From: Liopterus haemorrhoidalis
Lineage: Eukaryota > Arthropoda > Insecta > Coleoptera > Dytiscidae
Assembly (NCBI GenBank): GCA_963971575.1
Contig: OZ020611.1
Coordinates: 223,502,260-223,566,259, forward strand
Length of the DNA: 64,000 nt
Direction of reading: 5' to 3'
The position numbers were made by a program, and so were the translations under genes. Numbering within the stretch: position 1 is the first letter of the stretch; each line of letters begins with the position of its first letter. The notes under the pieces are model-generated. The model saw only the letters and a program-made list of their open reading frames with translations, made no database searches and was not told where the DNA came from. Positions 11,435-26,300 of the stretch are shown here, piece by piece.

Positions 11435-14400
11435 GTAAGTATATTACCTTTTATGTTAACTATGATTTTTTTGACAGTTACATGTTAGGTTATATTAATC
11501 GGTACTTTTCCATTTACATTTTAGTTTTGTGTTTTTACTTAAATTGGGCTCAAACGGAACAGATTTATATGGAACAGAATTTAAAAATGTTTGAAAAAAC
11601 AGCTGAAAGCCATAATAAAGATGACAGTCGAGTGTTAAATGACATTACATTGGAATACAACCGAAATATGGATGAAGCATCGAAAAAAATTGTTAATCTG
11701 GAAGGTAAATTAAAACAATTGGAATCAAGAATACCTAAACAATTTCCCGATGTCAAATTTTTAAACTATAGGGAGCGAAAGAGGATATTGGTAATTACTT
11801 ATTGTTATATTTATTATTGTAATTAAGTTATTGGTCTACGGAAACAATTAAACTTGACAGCCGTTGACATATAAGGCCCCTTTGTACAAAATGTTTATTG
11901 CCTGTACATTTTCCTATTACATTTCTTAGCTTCTCGCGCAACAAGATTTTGAAATCTAGTAACTTTTGACGATTGAATGAGACTTTTTAATTTTGTTTAG
12001 CAAAAACCCACTTTAATTTTTAAAAAATGAGCTTGTGACAACTTAAAATAAAAACTCCATTTAGTTACACACAAAGCTGTAGGCTATTCCAAACGATTAA
12101 GCGGAACTAAATGGAATGTTTATTTTATTAAGTTGTCACGAACTCAATTTTTAACGATTGAAGTGGGTTTTTGCTAAACAAAATATTAATAGGTTCATTC
12201 AATTGTTAAAAGTTACAACATTTTAAAATTTAGTTCCGTTTAAACCAAAGAAACTAGCTATAATAAACAATGTTGCCTATATATTTTTTCAAAAAAAAAT
12301 CTTTTTAATGTTAAGTGGGGTGTCAAATGAAAGCTCTAATATGAGGATTAATATGCAAATTTAAATTTTGAAAAAAGAAATATAATATTTATGCTGTCTT
12401 TTATATATTTTGTCTTTCACTATTATTTCATAGAAGAGTTTTCAGAAATTAATCTTATCTGCTTTCTACTCCTTAATCTACGTTTTATCTCTAATTTGAT
12501 ACACCAGAATACCTTTTAATTAATTTTATCAGCAACCCATTTCTTTTATTATTATTACTTTTTTGTTCAATAAATTAATTGTTTGTACTATTCCGGTTCA
12601 CATCATACGCATTATTCTGGATTTTATCGTGTTTTTCGACCTAGCCCTCTGTGCTACAATGGGATTTTTTCCACATCTGGCAAAATTCGCGTCTAAATAA
12701 AATGTTTTTTTTTTTTACCGACCGCCAACATACATACAGTCTGTTCCAAACGGTTAAGCGGAACTAGATTTTGCAATCTAGTTACTTTCATCGTTTAAAT
12801 CGTGCCTTTCGGCCGTTTTGTTTAAGCTTTGTAAATCATACTTACAATAAACATTTTTTGGTTAAGGTTAATATCATTTTAAAATGTCATTTTCTTTATA
12901 TTTTGATTTTTTGTGCCATTCTTAATACAAATTTCCCATTTATTTATTTTTTTGTCATTAAAATATCTAAAAAAATATTTAATTTTGACATATGTCATTC
13001 GTTTCCATGGTTTCGTTGTTGGAATTTTTAAAGGATAAAAATATTTGACCTATAAGCTGTTCACTTTTGTAAGAACACACTAGATCTGGTTATTTTGGTT
13101 ACTTTTATGGTGTGTTACTGACTTTAAATGTCAATTAAAAATAATCCTTACGCTGTAAAACCGACTTTAGGTTGATAAGGTTATGATCACTATAATTAAG
13201 ATATAATTTTTCATTATGACATATGTCAAACGGATCGACATTTTAAAAAAGTGACATTTTTTAATACCAACATGACATACAGCTTCAAAGGTGCAAACTA
13301 TTGAAAACAAAATTCCCTCTTAGTTTGTTCTTACAAAAGTGAACCGCTTATATGAAAAAAATATATGATCTACAGAATAGTACCTATGAAAATAATAGTT
13401 TACCTATGTATTAAATAATTGAACTATTGTTTTAATTTTTGACTTATGGAATTAATTATTGAGCTATAGAAATATTTATCGACCTATGAAAATAATTATC
13501 AACCTACAGTCTGTTCCAAACGGTTAAGCGGAACTAAATTTTGCAATCTAGTTACTTTCATCGTTTAAATCGTGCTTTTCGACCGTTTTGTTTAAGCTTT
13601 GTAAATCATACTTACAATACACATTTTTTGGTTAAGGTTAATATCATTTTAAATTGTCATTTTCTTTATATTTTGATTTTTTGTGTCATTCTTAATACAA
13701 ATTTCCCATTTATTAATTTTTTTGTCATTAAAATATATAAAAAAATAATTTAATTTTGACATAGGTCATTCGTTTCCATGGTTTCATTGTTGTAATATTA
13801 AATTTTGACAGTCCAACATGAAAAATGAAATAACCCAAGCAAGGTCCCTTGTCGTGACAACCTAAAAGAACGAAATTCCCATTTAGTTCCGCCTAAGCGT
13901 TTGAAACAGACTGTATGTAAATATTTAATAGATCTATGGAAATAATCATATACCTACTGATATAATTATTGATCTATAAAATTTGATCTATAAAATTAAT
14001 ACTTGACCTATAAGTACTCTTACACTCTATCGCGAAGCGAGCTACCCATCTTCTAGTTTAATGTCAAAACACTATCTTATGTTAGGTTAGGTTAGTAAGG
14101 GTTTGGTTGGAAGAGCCGAGCGAAGCGAGCTACCCATCTTCTAGTTTAATGACAAAACACTATCTTAGGTTAAGTTAGGTTAGTAAGGGTTTGGTTAGAA
14201 GAAGCCGAGCGAAGCGAGCTACCCATCTTCTAGTTTAATGTCAAAACACTATCTTAGGTTAGGTTAGTAAGCAGATGTCACTACTGTCTATAGGTAGTTT
14301 ATTATAGATCAATTGATAATTTTCTATAGGTCAACTATTAATTTACTATAGATCATTTTTTAATTATCTATAGGTAAATGATTGATTTTTCTATAGGTAA

Positions 14401-16922
14401 AAATATAAAATTTCATAGGTAATATTTGAATTATTAATAGATCATAAAATTAGGATCCATTTAAAATTTTGACATCCCAACGTGAAAAATGAAATAACCC
14501 AAACAAGGTCCCTTCTCGTGACAACCTAAAAGAACTAAATTCCCATTTAGTTCCGCTTAACCGTTTGGAACAGACTGTATATAAGGGAGGTATTGTGATC
14601 ATACCGATTTTTGACATTTCGAGATTTCGATGGATCTCCACGAATTGTGGTCCCTACATAACGTTTTGACTATTTTTAGCATGATGTCTGGCGCGAGTAG
14701 ACCAACTTTTGGTAAAAATCGGTTAACTAGAAATGGGAGTTTACTCGAGTCGTTTTTAAGATTTTTGCAAATATTTCGCAACAGAGAAATATTTAGAAAA
14801 AATTTATTTAACAAAAGCTGCTATAAAAGCAATAACTATTAACTTTTATTTGAGACATTTTTTGATAAAGCAGCATAAATTAAAATTTACATTAAAGTAC
14901 TTTGTGATGGCGGTCCTGTGGTGGCCACAGCAGCAAAAGTTGGTTTTGCTGAGACTTGTCTGGATAAAGTAGGTTTTGCCGAGATTTTACTGGATAAAGT
15001 TGGTTTTGCACAATATCGCTTCCAACCTCAGTTCTTAAGAACAATATAATAAAAATGTATACGTTGACGACCTCGAATATATATATATATATATTCTAAC
15101 GGGAGGTGGTGTATTTTACCGGGATTTTAGGTCATAAGAAAAAATATCAAATTATTGAATATTCAATACCGATTTCGATAACTTAAGTTATCGAAAACTT
15201 TCGATAACTTTTTCGATAAAATAAGTTTCGTAAGTTATGTTTCGATAACTTAAGTTATCAAAACCGGTATTGAATATTCAATAATTTGATGTTTTTTCTT
15301 ATGACCTAAAATCCCGGTAAATTCACCAACTCCAGTAAGAATAAATATAATAAAAGTACAAAAAACACATAAAAAATAACAAAACTAAACGTAAAAACGG
15401 CAGTTATATATAAACTTGTTATTGTCAACTTGTGTTTATCTACATGTGTTTGTAACCTGCGCAAGTAGAAAAAATAATGGAATGATGTGATTGGCTGAAA
15501 TGGAAAGAGTTGATTTTGCACCAGACTCGCTTGTGGATAGAGTTGGTTCTGTTTTGTCTTGAACAATTCGATGCGACGTTATAAAGGGGTATCGTTAATT
15601 TTCTTCGTATTTTTTCTGATTTCTGAATAGCTTTCAAGAAATGATAATAACGTGATATCTCGATTTTGGAACAAATTTGATAAAGTCGGTTTTGCATTGT
15701 GCCTCCTGATTATTATCCTGAAATATTAAATGACACTGAAACTTTCCTTCAGATAGTGTATTCATATTAATACTGGATGTAACATTTCTGTAACAAACTG
15801 TGGATAAATATAAAAAGTGTTGTTCCACCTCTGGATAAAATTTATCTAGAGGTTAAATGTTCTTTATCTGACAGATAGCTATGTAGTACTTGGAGTGGTA
15901 GATAGCCATTTATCTCAGGAATAAATAATGTTGCATGTTTTATTTTGAAGTTTAGTTTTCAGTTTGTCTTTGATATTTTGTATTATTTTGACAGTTTTTA
16001 TTATTCTAAACATGGATATATGTGATAATATTGATTATGATATATTAAAATTTATTCAAGACTAGCTGAAGTACCCGTACGGTTTATATTTATATACATT
16101 TAGCTGTAACGTAAATGATGAGACAGTTTCAAGTAGAACACAATTAATCGATTCTTTATTTTTAACTACTCTTTTGTATATATTTTTGATGTTAAGTAAA
16201 CAATAATTGAGATACTTCGTTTATAGGTAGCTCGTCGCATAGCTCCCAAAAATACAGGGTGTAATAGCGAAACCGACCACCGCCAATATTAGCTTTATTA
16301 TTATAGTTACAAAAAAATAATATAGAACAAAGTTGTAGGAGATCAAGGGGGACATCTGCTTAGAGAAGAAAATATTTTTTTAAATGGGATTATACATATT
16401 TTTTATACCTATTCGACAGCGTATTTTTTTCTGAATTCAACTGAATTATTAGTTTAATATCCTTACATAATAAAAATATTGAAAAAACTGCGATTAAAAT
16501 TAAATAATTTTTTATTTTTAATATTAATGTGAAGTAAGCTATGGATGAAAAACAAGAGTGATAAATTAAATTGTTAATTGTTAAATTATTAAATTAAAAA
16601 AAAATAATAATTGTTAAGTACTCCTTATAAATAATGTTACATTTGATTTCCATTATTTTCTAAACATATTTCTATTCGACTTAAAACAGAAGAAGTAGGT
16701 TTCATTATTGATCAGATCTTAATATTAAAATATTGTGATAAAATATTGTGTATATATAGTGAAATATTCGCAAAAATCTTAAAATCGACACGAGTAAACT
16801 CCCATTTTTAGTCAACCGATTTTTACCAAAAGTTGATCAACTCGTGCCATTGACGGCAGAAGCTTAAATATGAAGTTACATAAAAATCCTTTCAGCCGAA
16901 TTTGCTCTGCACGTGTACACAG

Positions 16923-16953
<31 letters not shown>

Positions 16954-19900
16954 TACGGACGGACAGACAGACAGACGGACGGACGGACAGGCAGACCGAC
17001 AGACATCATGCGAAAAATAGTCAAAACGTTATGTAGGGACCTCAATTCGTGGAGATCCATCGAAATCTCGAAATGTCAAAATCGGTATGATCACAATACC
17101 TCCCTTATATATGTTGGCGGTGGGTAACAATTATCTAAATTTGTCGCATTTTTTTTCAATATTTTTATTATAGAAGGATATTAAACTAATACATATAAGC
17201 TGTTCACTTTTGTAAGGACAAACCAGATCTAGTTGTTTTGGTTACTTTTATAGTGTAATACGGACTTTAAAAGTTAATTAAAAATATTCCTTACGCTGTA
17301 AAACCGACTTTAGCTTGATTGGTTTTGATAATTATTAAGAAAGTGACATTTCTTATAATTTTTTAATACCAATATGACATACAGTTTCAAAGGTGCAAAC
17401 TATTGAAAACAAAATTTCTTCTTAGTTTATTCTTACAGAAGTGAACAGCTTATAAGTTGAATTCAGAAAAAAATACTCTATTGAATAGGTTTACAAAATA
17501 TCTATAATCCCATTTGAAAAAAATATAACTTAGTACTCTAAATTGAGAACCACTGGTTTAAAAAGATATTACTCCGATTATTTTGGGGTGATATTTATTA
17601 AAAAATATTTAAAAATCTCATGCTTTCCTAGTTGAGTTAAAGCCGAATTGGGTCAGTTTTTTTCCTATAATTCCAAAATTTTTACCCTAACTGTGCCATA
17701 TTTTCTTGATCTATGACCAAAAATACATAATCGTACCAATTTTCAATAAAATCGGAGACAAAAATTTTTTGCTTAAAAACCACGATTTTTTTAAGATCTA
17801 CCCCTTAGGTACGAGCCTTTCGGTTTTTTTCCATTTTCAAGGTTTTTTTTTTTGTGTGTGTGGGCAGTAATCCAAAGATTACTACTCATACAAAAATTAA
17901 TAATTGGTTTATTAAAGCCCAATTTTTTATACTAAACAATGCAGGATAATTTAAAAAATTCAAACCGCAGATTTCTATCCATAACCATTTTTTAGTTACG
18001 ATTAATAGTTGTCTACATTAATTAACTGTCACGAAATTAAAAAACCAGAGTTCATAACTCGGAGCATACTCCGAATTCTAAACTCAGAGCACACTCAGAA
18101 TTAAAACTCAAGTGGCTGAATATTGTAACTGTGGCGCTGTATGTATTCTATGCTATATTACTGCCATCTAAAAACTCATCGACAAACTGTGAACGCTGTC
18201 CAAGGTCATATATCCCTATGTCACTAGCGTGACTTTAGAACTATAGAAACTAACAATATTTGTTTACAGATTACAGGAGGTGCTGGTTTCGTTGGATCTC
18301 ATTTAGTTGATCGTTTAATGATGGACGGTCATGAAGTTATAGTTGTAGATAATTTCTTTACGGGTAGAAAAAGAAACGTCGAACATTGGATTGGTCATCA
18401 AAATTTTGAACTAATTCACCATGATATTGTTAATCCATTATTCATAGAAGTGGACCAAATATATCACTTAGCTAGTCCTGCAAGCCCACCGCACTATATG
18501 CACAATCCTGTCAAAACTATTAAAACTAATACTATGGGAACAATTAATGTATTAGGTAAGTCTTCCATACATATTATCCCTAAAATATTGTAGGTTCGGT
18601 ATCTTAATCAGCTGTCTTATTACAAACAATTTTTATTACATACATTTTTCTGTTAAGCCAATAGGCAAATGGCCATAAGTGAGACTCTATCTGGCGGAAG
18701 TATGTTGAACTAACCAAATAGACAAGTTTGTTATTGTTCTGACACACGTGTTACATTTGTTTGGATTTTTAGATTTTGTATCTGTTTGGCATAAGTGTGA
18801 TATTTATTAAGAAAACACAAACCAAGACATAAATATTAATAAATTCTTTCTAAATGTCAGATTACAACGTATTGTCCGTATGTCAAAAAGTTGTTCTTGT
18901 CTATATGGTTAGTTTCGATTTTGCCACTTTGGCGCTGCAATCTTAAAACGAATGTATTGTTTGGAACAATGCAATATTTTGTTACGTCGTGTGACGTAAC
19001 TGCACTGATTCGCCGACGCTAGTATACCTATAATGTGGGAGACATTTTAAGTTTTTAATAAACAGTTTTAACCCTGTAACGCACCCTAGAATAAAAAAAT
19101 TGAAATGCCGTATAACCTATGTTCGAATCCTGGTTTTACTCTATCATCATACTATATTATTTTTGAAAATATGTATAGCCATTTTTGCGTGAATCTCGGA
19201 CAGACAGACAAAACTAGATTTTTTTTTGTCTTATGATAGTCTGAAACATGTACAATATATGAGGCCGAAAAAATAAAAAAAAGAGATATAACCTAAAATT
19301 TTATTATAGATGATAGATACATAAGAAGTAAGTATTAGTTTATAAAGATAGTTTAAAAAAGGGGGTAGGTTTTTTACCTAAAATGTCAAAATTTTAGACC
19401 GTAATTCAAAAGTGACCATATATTGATGGTCTAAAGCTAAAAATGTAAGGTATACCAATTTTCCACAAAAATTAATTTTTTTTCCTTTAAATTTTAAAAT
19501 TTTGGTGAAAAAATTTTTGACTCCGATTTTAGTCAAAATATATTTTTAGGCTAATTTTGGGGTGAAGATTATTAAAAAAATATTTAAAAAATTCATGTTT
19601 TTTAAGTTTTTTGCCTATAATTCCAAAATTTTTGCCCAAACTTCAAAATGGACCAAATTTACTTGATCTATGGCTATACATATTTGTACCAATTTTCAAT
19701 AAAATCTGAGACACAAATTTTTTGCTTAAAAATTATGATTTTTTTTAAGGTCTACCTCTTATGATTTTATCGATTTTTGTCCATTTTCAAGGGTTTTGGA
19801 TTTACTGCCCATACAAAACTTAATAACTGGTTTATTAATCCCATTTTTTTTTTCGACTAAAAAATGTAGGGGAATATAAAAAATTCAAACCGTAGATTTC

Positions 19901-22900
19901 TATTCTTTACCATTTTTTAGCTAGAATTTATCAAAAATTAATAATGTTCAAAATTTTGTTTTGTTTTAAAATATGTCTACATGTCAGTTTAGTACCTCAT
20001 TATTTTAAAAATTTTAACCGTAGGTCTTTATTTCATTTCGATTTTGATATATGTACGTCCATACGAATATAAAAATGTCTATAAATCACGCCATATTAAA
20101 ATTTATCAATTTTAAAATACGCTAAATGAATAAGGCTTAAAATTTTTTCTAGACTAAATAAACCAAAAATTCTAACCTCAGGTCGTTTTATCTAAAGTCA
20201 CTAGATTATATAAAGTAGCGCAACGGCGGCCATACTGGGGCTAAAAATGTCGCCAACACAAATGATTTTCAGTGATTCCAACAGTACAAAAATAAGAAAC
20301 TAGTACTACCAATAATATTTATTTTTAACATTGTAATCACGATTTTTTTAATCAAAGATACACTATAACAAAATTGTGGTACAATTTCAATTATTTTTTT
20401 TTTATTTTTATTAAATAAAATGGATATAATATATAAATTTAAATTAAACTTAACCTTAAATATTCAAATCGCTGACAAAGGAGGTTATGAAATGAGAGCG
20501 AGAGAGGGAGATGTGACAGCGCAGACGCAAACTTAAGAACGTAAAAATTGCTGCTTTCGTTTGCTTAACAGGGGAACCAATGTTGCCAATCAAACTCTGG
20601 GGTCTGTCGGCTTCTTGAAAGCCTGGCGTATAATCTAGTGACTTTAGTTTTATCTAAAAATTTCAACCGCAGGTCGCTATCTCTAACCATATTTGAGTTG
20701 TACTTTTTTATTTCACAATTTTCACATGTAAATTATGTCATTAAATAAATTATCGTAATCACAAAACGCGTTAGACGATTAAAGCTCCAAATTATTTCTA
20801 GACTAAATAAACTACGGAGAATCCAAAAATTCTAACCGGAGGTCGCTGTCTCTAACCGTTTGTTGTACTTTTTTAAATTCCCAATTTTGAATAAATTATG
20901 TAAATTAAGTCATTAAAAAAAAGTAGTAAATTGTAGTAATCTCAAACCGCGTTAAACGATTAAAGCCCCAATTTTTTTCTATAATAAAAAACTACGGAGT
21001 TTCAAAAAATTATATTGTTAATCCACTATTCATAAAAGTGGACCAAATATACCACTTAGCTAGTCCCGTTTTAAGGTTTAAAATTGTATAATTAAATAAA
21101 AACACATGTATCCTGGTTAATGGCTATAGTTGCTAAGACCAAATAAATAAATTTAAAAAAATAATAATAATAATAACTCATAGCGTATAGTCTATTAATT
21201 TTAGAACAGTGAACGTAGCTTTAACCTAAAGGCATATGAGCAGAGTCGCATTTACTTAAATTCTTTAAGATTGATTCTTAAAGAATTATTTAATCATGAA
21301 ATCTTTTAACATTCAGGCCCAGTCTCTCCACCTTCAGGTATACTTCTAGCTAACTATCTGACCGATAAGGTTATGTGATACTTTCTATGCTGAATACATG
21401 TCATCCCGTCTTTTAATACAAATTTATCTAACTTATAATGAGACTGACGTATTGGATTCACTGATTGGTATTGGTATTTATTCAGCAGATGAAGTTCCAG
21501 ATAACCTTATCTGTCAGAATAGTTACTTAGAGGTTTACCTGAAAGTGGAAAGACCGGGCCTTAATGGAATAAGCAGAATCGCCCCATAAGGCTGATTTCT
21601 TAATAGTCTGTCTTATCATAAACTTATTTCTTAATTCTTTTCAGGTTTAGCAAAAAGAGTTAGAGCTAGAGTATTAATAGCTAGTACTTCAGAGGTGTAT
21701 GGTGACCCAACCATACATCCACAACCTGAAACTTATTGGGGACACGTAAATCCAATTGGACCAAGAGCTTGCTATGATGAAGGCAAGCGAGTGTCAGAAA
21801 CGCTCAGTTACGCTTATCAGAAACAAGAAAATGTTGATGTTAGAGTTGCTCGAATATTTAATACATTCGGACCTCGAATGCATATGAACGACGGAAGAGT
21901 TGTATCAAATTTTATTTTGCAAGCATTGCAAAATGAACCAATTACCGTAAGTAATTAATAATTATTTATTATAATATTAATAGCTAGATTAAGATTTTTC
22001 AACCTTCCAACATTGAAATAACTCGTTTATTTGATGTTCAATTGTTTTTCCAATTTATGCCGCAATAAACCATATTAGTGTTTCGTCACATACATGTGCT
22101 GCCATCTGACAGCGGATTCCTTTGGAAGTTTTTGGCAGATTTAAAATACATGTGACATTACTTTTGTTATCTTAATTTTATGAATATTTTCAATTTTGGA
22201 GCAAAAAATATGAATTTTCGATAAGTATATACTAATATATACAGTCCAGATACTTTATATTATAGAATAATGATTTTATAAATATATAAATAAGGATTCG
22301 AAGATATATTTATAGGTTACGTTTTTATATAATATGAATATCGAAATATCTTTAGTATTTATTTAATTAACACTAAGTAATCATTAATATTTTGTTTTAG
22401 ATCGCATAATGGTTTATTGTTTTGCTCCCAATTGTAACCATTACAACTACATTCTTAATTGCAATTTTTTTCGTTTTTTGACAGATGTAAATGAAAAACA
22501 ATAATGGATGAAATAAGAACAACATATTGTTCCTTCAAACCATTTAGATATTGGCACACACATTTATTGCTATGTTACTTGCCATAATAACGATTATTAA
22601 CGTAAATGTTTTTAAATTAACCTGTAAAATAATATTGTTTTGCGAAAATAATGTCTACGATTAAATTATAAAGTATAAAATAATAATTTTAATAAATAAA
22701 CATTGATTTGTAGTTTTGATGCGAAGCATTTTCTTACTTTGAAAACTTAATTTATACTTCCAAAATACAATTTAACAAAAAAACAACATGCTAAATTCAA
22801 ATAAAAGGAATCCAACCGCGAGGTGGTAGCACTGATTCCCATTTTGTGACGTCGTTACTAATATGGTCTATTCTGATAAAACCGTATGTACGCTCGTAAA

Positions 22901-23267
22901 ATCGTAACCTCGCAATCTACTTATATATCTTAAACAGAGAGTCAAACCAAAAGTAACCGGTATTTCTAACAGAACCGGAACGTAAAATTACTCAATTTAA
23001 AAACCGAAACCGGAACGAAATGTTAATAACGGTTCATTTCGGTTCTTTTTTTTTTCAATAAATTAATTCATTAATCACTTTCTTTAATTTACTTTTCATG
23101 GAGAAATGTCATACTTCTTTCGTAAGCGTAAGAGGAACTCCCCATTCTTTCATTTGACACTGCCTACCAGTGTATATTAATGTGTCGATTAAACATGGAT
23201 TTTTAATTTTATTTTCATTTCTAATTTCAAATATTATTTTTTTTAACTGAATGATCATTGATTATTA

Positions 23268-23310
<43 letters not shown>

Positions 23311-26300
23311 TTTTTGTAAGACAAAAAGTTAATGTTATTCCGTTTTCTTCTTTATAATATTGCGATTCTACGAAATTTTTTATTATTTTTGTAAAAGAAA
23401 AGTTCATATTATTTATCATTATGTATTAACGTTTTTCTTCTCTATAATTGTATCATATGAATTGTGTATGATCAGGGTCGGATTAAAGTACTTCCGCGCC
23501 CCGAGCAGACTCGCAGATGGCGCCCGCAGATGTGCATAATTACGCAAAAATTAGATTGAAATTCCTAGCCAGCTGAACCCAAATTTTTAGAGGCGTTAAA
23601 AATTAAGCTGAAGAATAGCAATTTTAGGGGGGGCGGGCCCCCCGGACCCGTTTCAATCTTACGATTCCTACAGACGTGTTTATGATCAGCGTGTTTATGG
23701 TTTTACACATACTTGCAGCATATAATTCTTAGTTCCAGAGTAGAATACTCGATTTTTCCTAATTTAATCACCTTTTTATCTCTTATAATAAATAAGTTAG
23801 TAATGCTTAAGCAGTTCCCAAAAACAGCCTGTATATGTTATACATCCTTATTGCGTTGTTAACAGTGATATTTCTTTTACAGGTATACGGTTCCGGCAGC
23901 CAAACCAGATCCTTTCAATACGTAACAGATCTCGTAGATGGTTTAGTCCTTCTCATGGCTTCAAATTATAGTCAACCAGTAAATATAGGAAATGCTGTTG
24001 AACACACGATAAATGGTAAGTTAAGACAAGATTCAACGTGATAAAACGATGCGTAAAAATGTTTATTTTTATTTTATTTTATTTTGTTCGGAACACAAAC
24101 AGGACAGGCCCAGCGAAGTGTTCACTACTACATAATTACAGTGTTAATACATAATTAAACAAATTTGTACTTGAAATACAATAAGTAGTTGAATACAACA
24201 AATAGTTAAACGTAATAGACTGTTAACAATACATATTATTAATATTGATGACAAATTTTGTCCTTACAATATTTATTGAACATTTTAAAAGACACGTTGG
24301 TAATGTTAACATCTGAGAAATTATTATTGTAAGTGCTACAGAGTCTGACTATTGGAGAATTTTGATAAGAATTCGTGTTCGCAAAAGGTATGCAAAGAAG
24401 CGAAGAAGATCGCGTATTGTACACTGGAATATTAATAGTGATTAAATTTTGCAGTTCAACACATGATAATAGATTATTAAGAATCTTATGCAAAATTTTC
24501 ATGTCAGTTAAAGTGCGACGATCCTTTAGTGTGAGAAAATTAAACTCGGCGCAACATATATTATAATTGATATAGTTGTAATTATTTTTGAAGCATAAGT
24601 ATTTAAGGAATTTTTTTTGAATACGTTCAATTTGATTTATATAAATATCGTACTGAGGGTTCCATATGACAGAGGCAAATTGAAGATTACTCTGAACATA
24701 GGCAAAGTATAATGACTTAAGGGCTGCAGTTGATTTGAAATCTTTAGTTGACCTGATGACAAAGCCCAGCATTTTGAAGGCCTTTGCTGTGATACTATTT
24801 ACATGGGGATCAAATGACAGTTTAGAGTCAAATAGAATGCCCAAGTCTCTTACAACATCAGTTCTTGTGATGACAGTACCTTCAAAATTGTAGTTGAATA
24901 AATTTCTACTATGATTTCTAGTAAAAGAAATTATAGAGCATTTATCGTAATTAAGGAATAATTTATTCGTGGTACAGTAGTTATGAAAATTATCTATGTC
25001 ATTTTGAAGAAGATTGGCATCAGATAAAGACTGTATTTTTCGGTAAATTTTCAAATCGTCTGCAAAAAGAAGAAATTCGGAATTTTTTATTACTTGATTA
25101 ACGTCATTGATAAAAATCAAGAAGAGCAGTGGTCCTAAGTGTGAACCCTGTGGAAAGCCAGATGTTATATTGACATAACTAGATGTAAAGTAGTGCTGGG
25201 AACCGAAACCGGTTTTTCGGGTACCCGGTTCCGGTTTTCGGGTAAAACCGGGTTTGTAGTTTTCGCGTTACCCGGATACCCGGTTCCGGATACCCGGTTC
25301 CGATTACCCGGTTCCCAATACCCGGTTCCGGATACCCGGTTCCGGATACCCGGTTCCGGATACCCGGTTTCGGATACCCGGTTTCGGATACCCGGTTTCG
25401 GATACCCGGTTTCGGATACCCGGTATCGGATACCCGGTTTCGGATACCCGGTTTCGTTAGATAAACGACGTGATAGCAACAAAAAAGAAGAAGGATCGAA
25501 GTAGTGCGCAAAAAAAAGGAAGTCGAATCAAAGTAATGAGCAAAAAAATATTTGAAACTATGTATTCGAAATCGGGTTACTCGAAAATTATGTGCACGGT
25601 TTTACTTGACCAGATATCTGTTAAACCGGTTTCGGTTCCCCGCACTGTTATTTATTATTTACTTAATATTATTTTATTTTGTTTGGAACACAAACAGGAC
25701 AGGCCCAGCGAAGTGTTCACTACTATATAATTACTATGTTAATACGTAATTAAACAAACTTGTACTTGAAACACAATAATTAGTTGAATATAAAAATAGT
25801 TAAATATAATAAACTGTTACAATACATATTATTAATATTGATGACAAATTTTGTCTTTACAATATTTATTGAACATTTTAACAGACACATTGGTAATGTT
25901 AACCCTTTACTGAATGAATTTTTATTTTTGGCTGAAATAATTCATGAGCATTAGGAATTGGTTCTTATTGATAGAAAAATTAATTAAAAAATTATATTTT
26001 AAATATTAATTATTATTTTTATGAAAAAATAATAATTAAAATAACAATTTAGGGTATGTGCAATACATGGAACATTATGATTCTACATTATGTTACAAAA
26101 GAAAATGATTCCGTATTATTTGCTCGTCAATTGCTAGGTGTTCTTCATTAGAGATTAAGAGCACTCGCTCTCGAATTTTTAAAAGAAAAGGTCGTATCTT
26201 CTAGTTGTCTTTTCTCAATAAATTCAGAGTTATCGTTGAAGTGCAAATTCCGCTTGATATCCTCAAATCTATTGCAGCCCATTACTTGAGATACTGCAGG

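Larger units (their letters stand above)
12737..14577. mobile_element. TA-duplicating TIR element with nested MITEs and inverted arrays
   Basis: Ends CAGTCTGTTCCAAACGG and CCGTTTGGAACAGACTG are flanked by TA on each side. It lies inside GACA-element copy B. The interior holds MITEs at 13053-13350 and 13507-13913, a satellite at 14032-14275, and two inverted arrays of the short phrase GACCTATAGAAATAATT (13360-13505 and 13915-14010 forward; 14285-14450 reversed). No transposase was found. Confidence 0.65.

Noticed and set aside
11374..11826. Single uninterrupted 150-codon ORF as the UXS1 5' gene part
   Set aside because: The frame runs through a likely 90-nt intron and beyond the donor at 11791; the spliced reading gives the known anchor, stem and junction to the Rossmann fold.
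14080..14275. Interstitial telomere from TTAGG steps
   Set aside because: Only two TTAGG repeats per 87-bp unit; too short to be more than part of the satellite unit.
25165..25511. Open frames with repeated [14 protein letters not shown] on both strands, looking like a structural repeat protein
   Set aside because: The 14-bp repeat is free of stops in all frames and lies inside a transposon; several frames give similar peptides, which is expected from the repeat alone.
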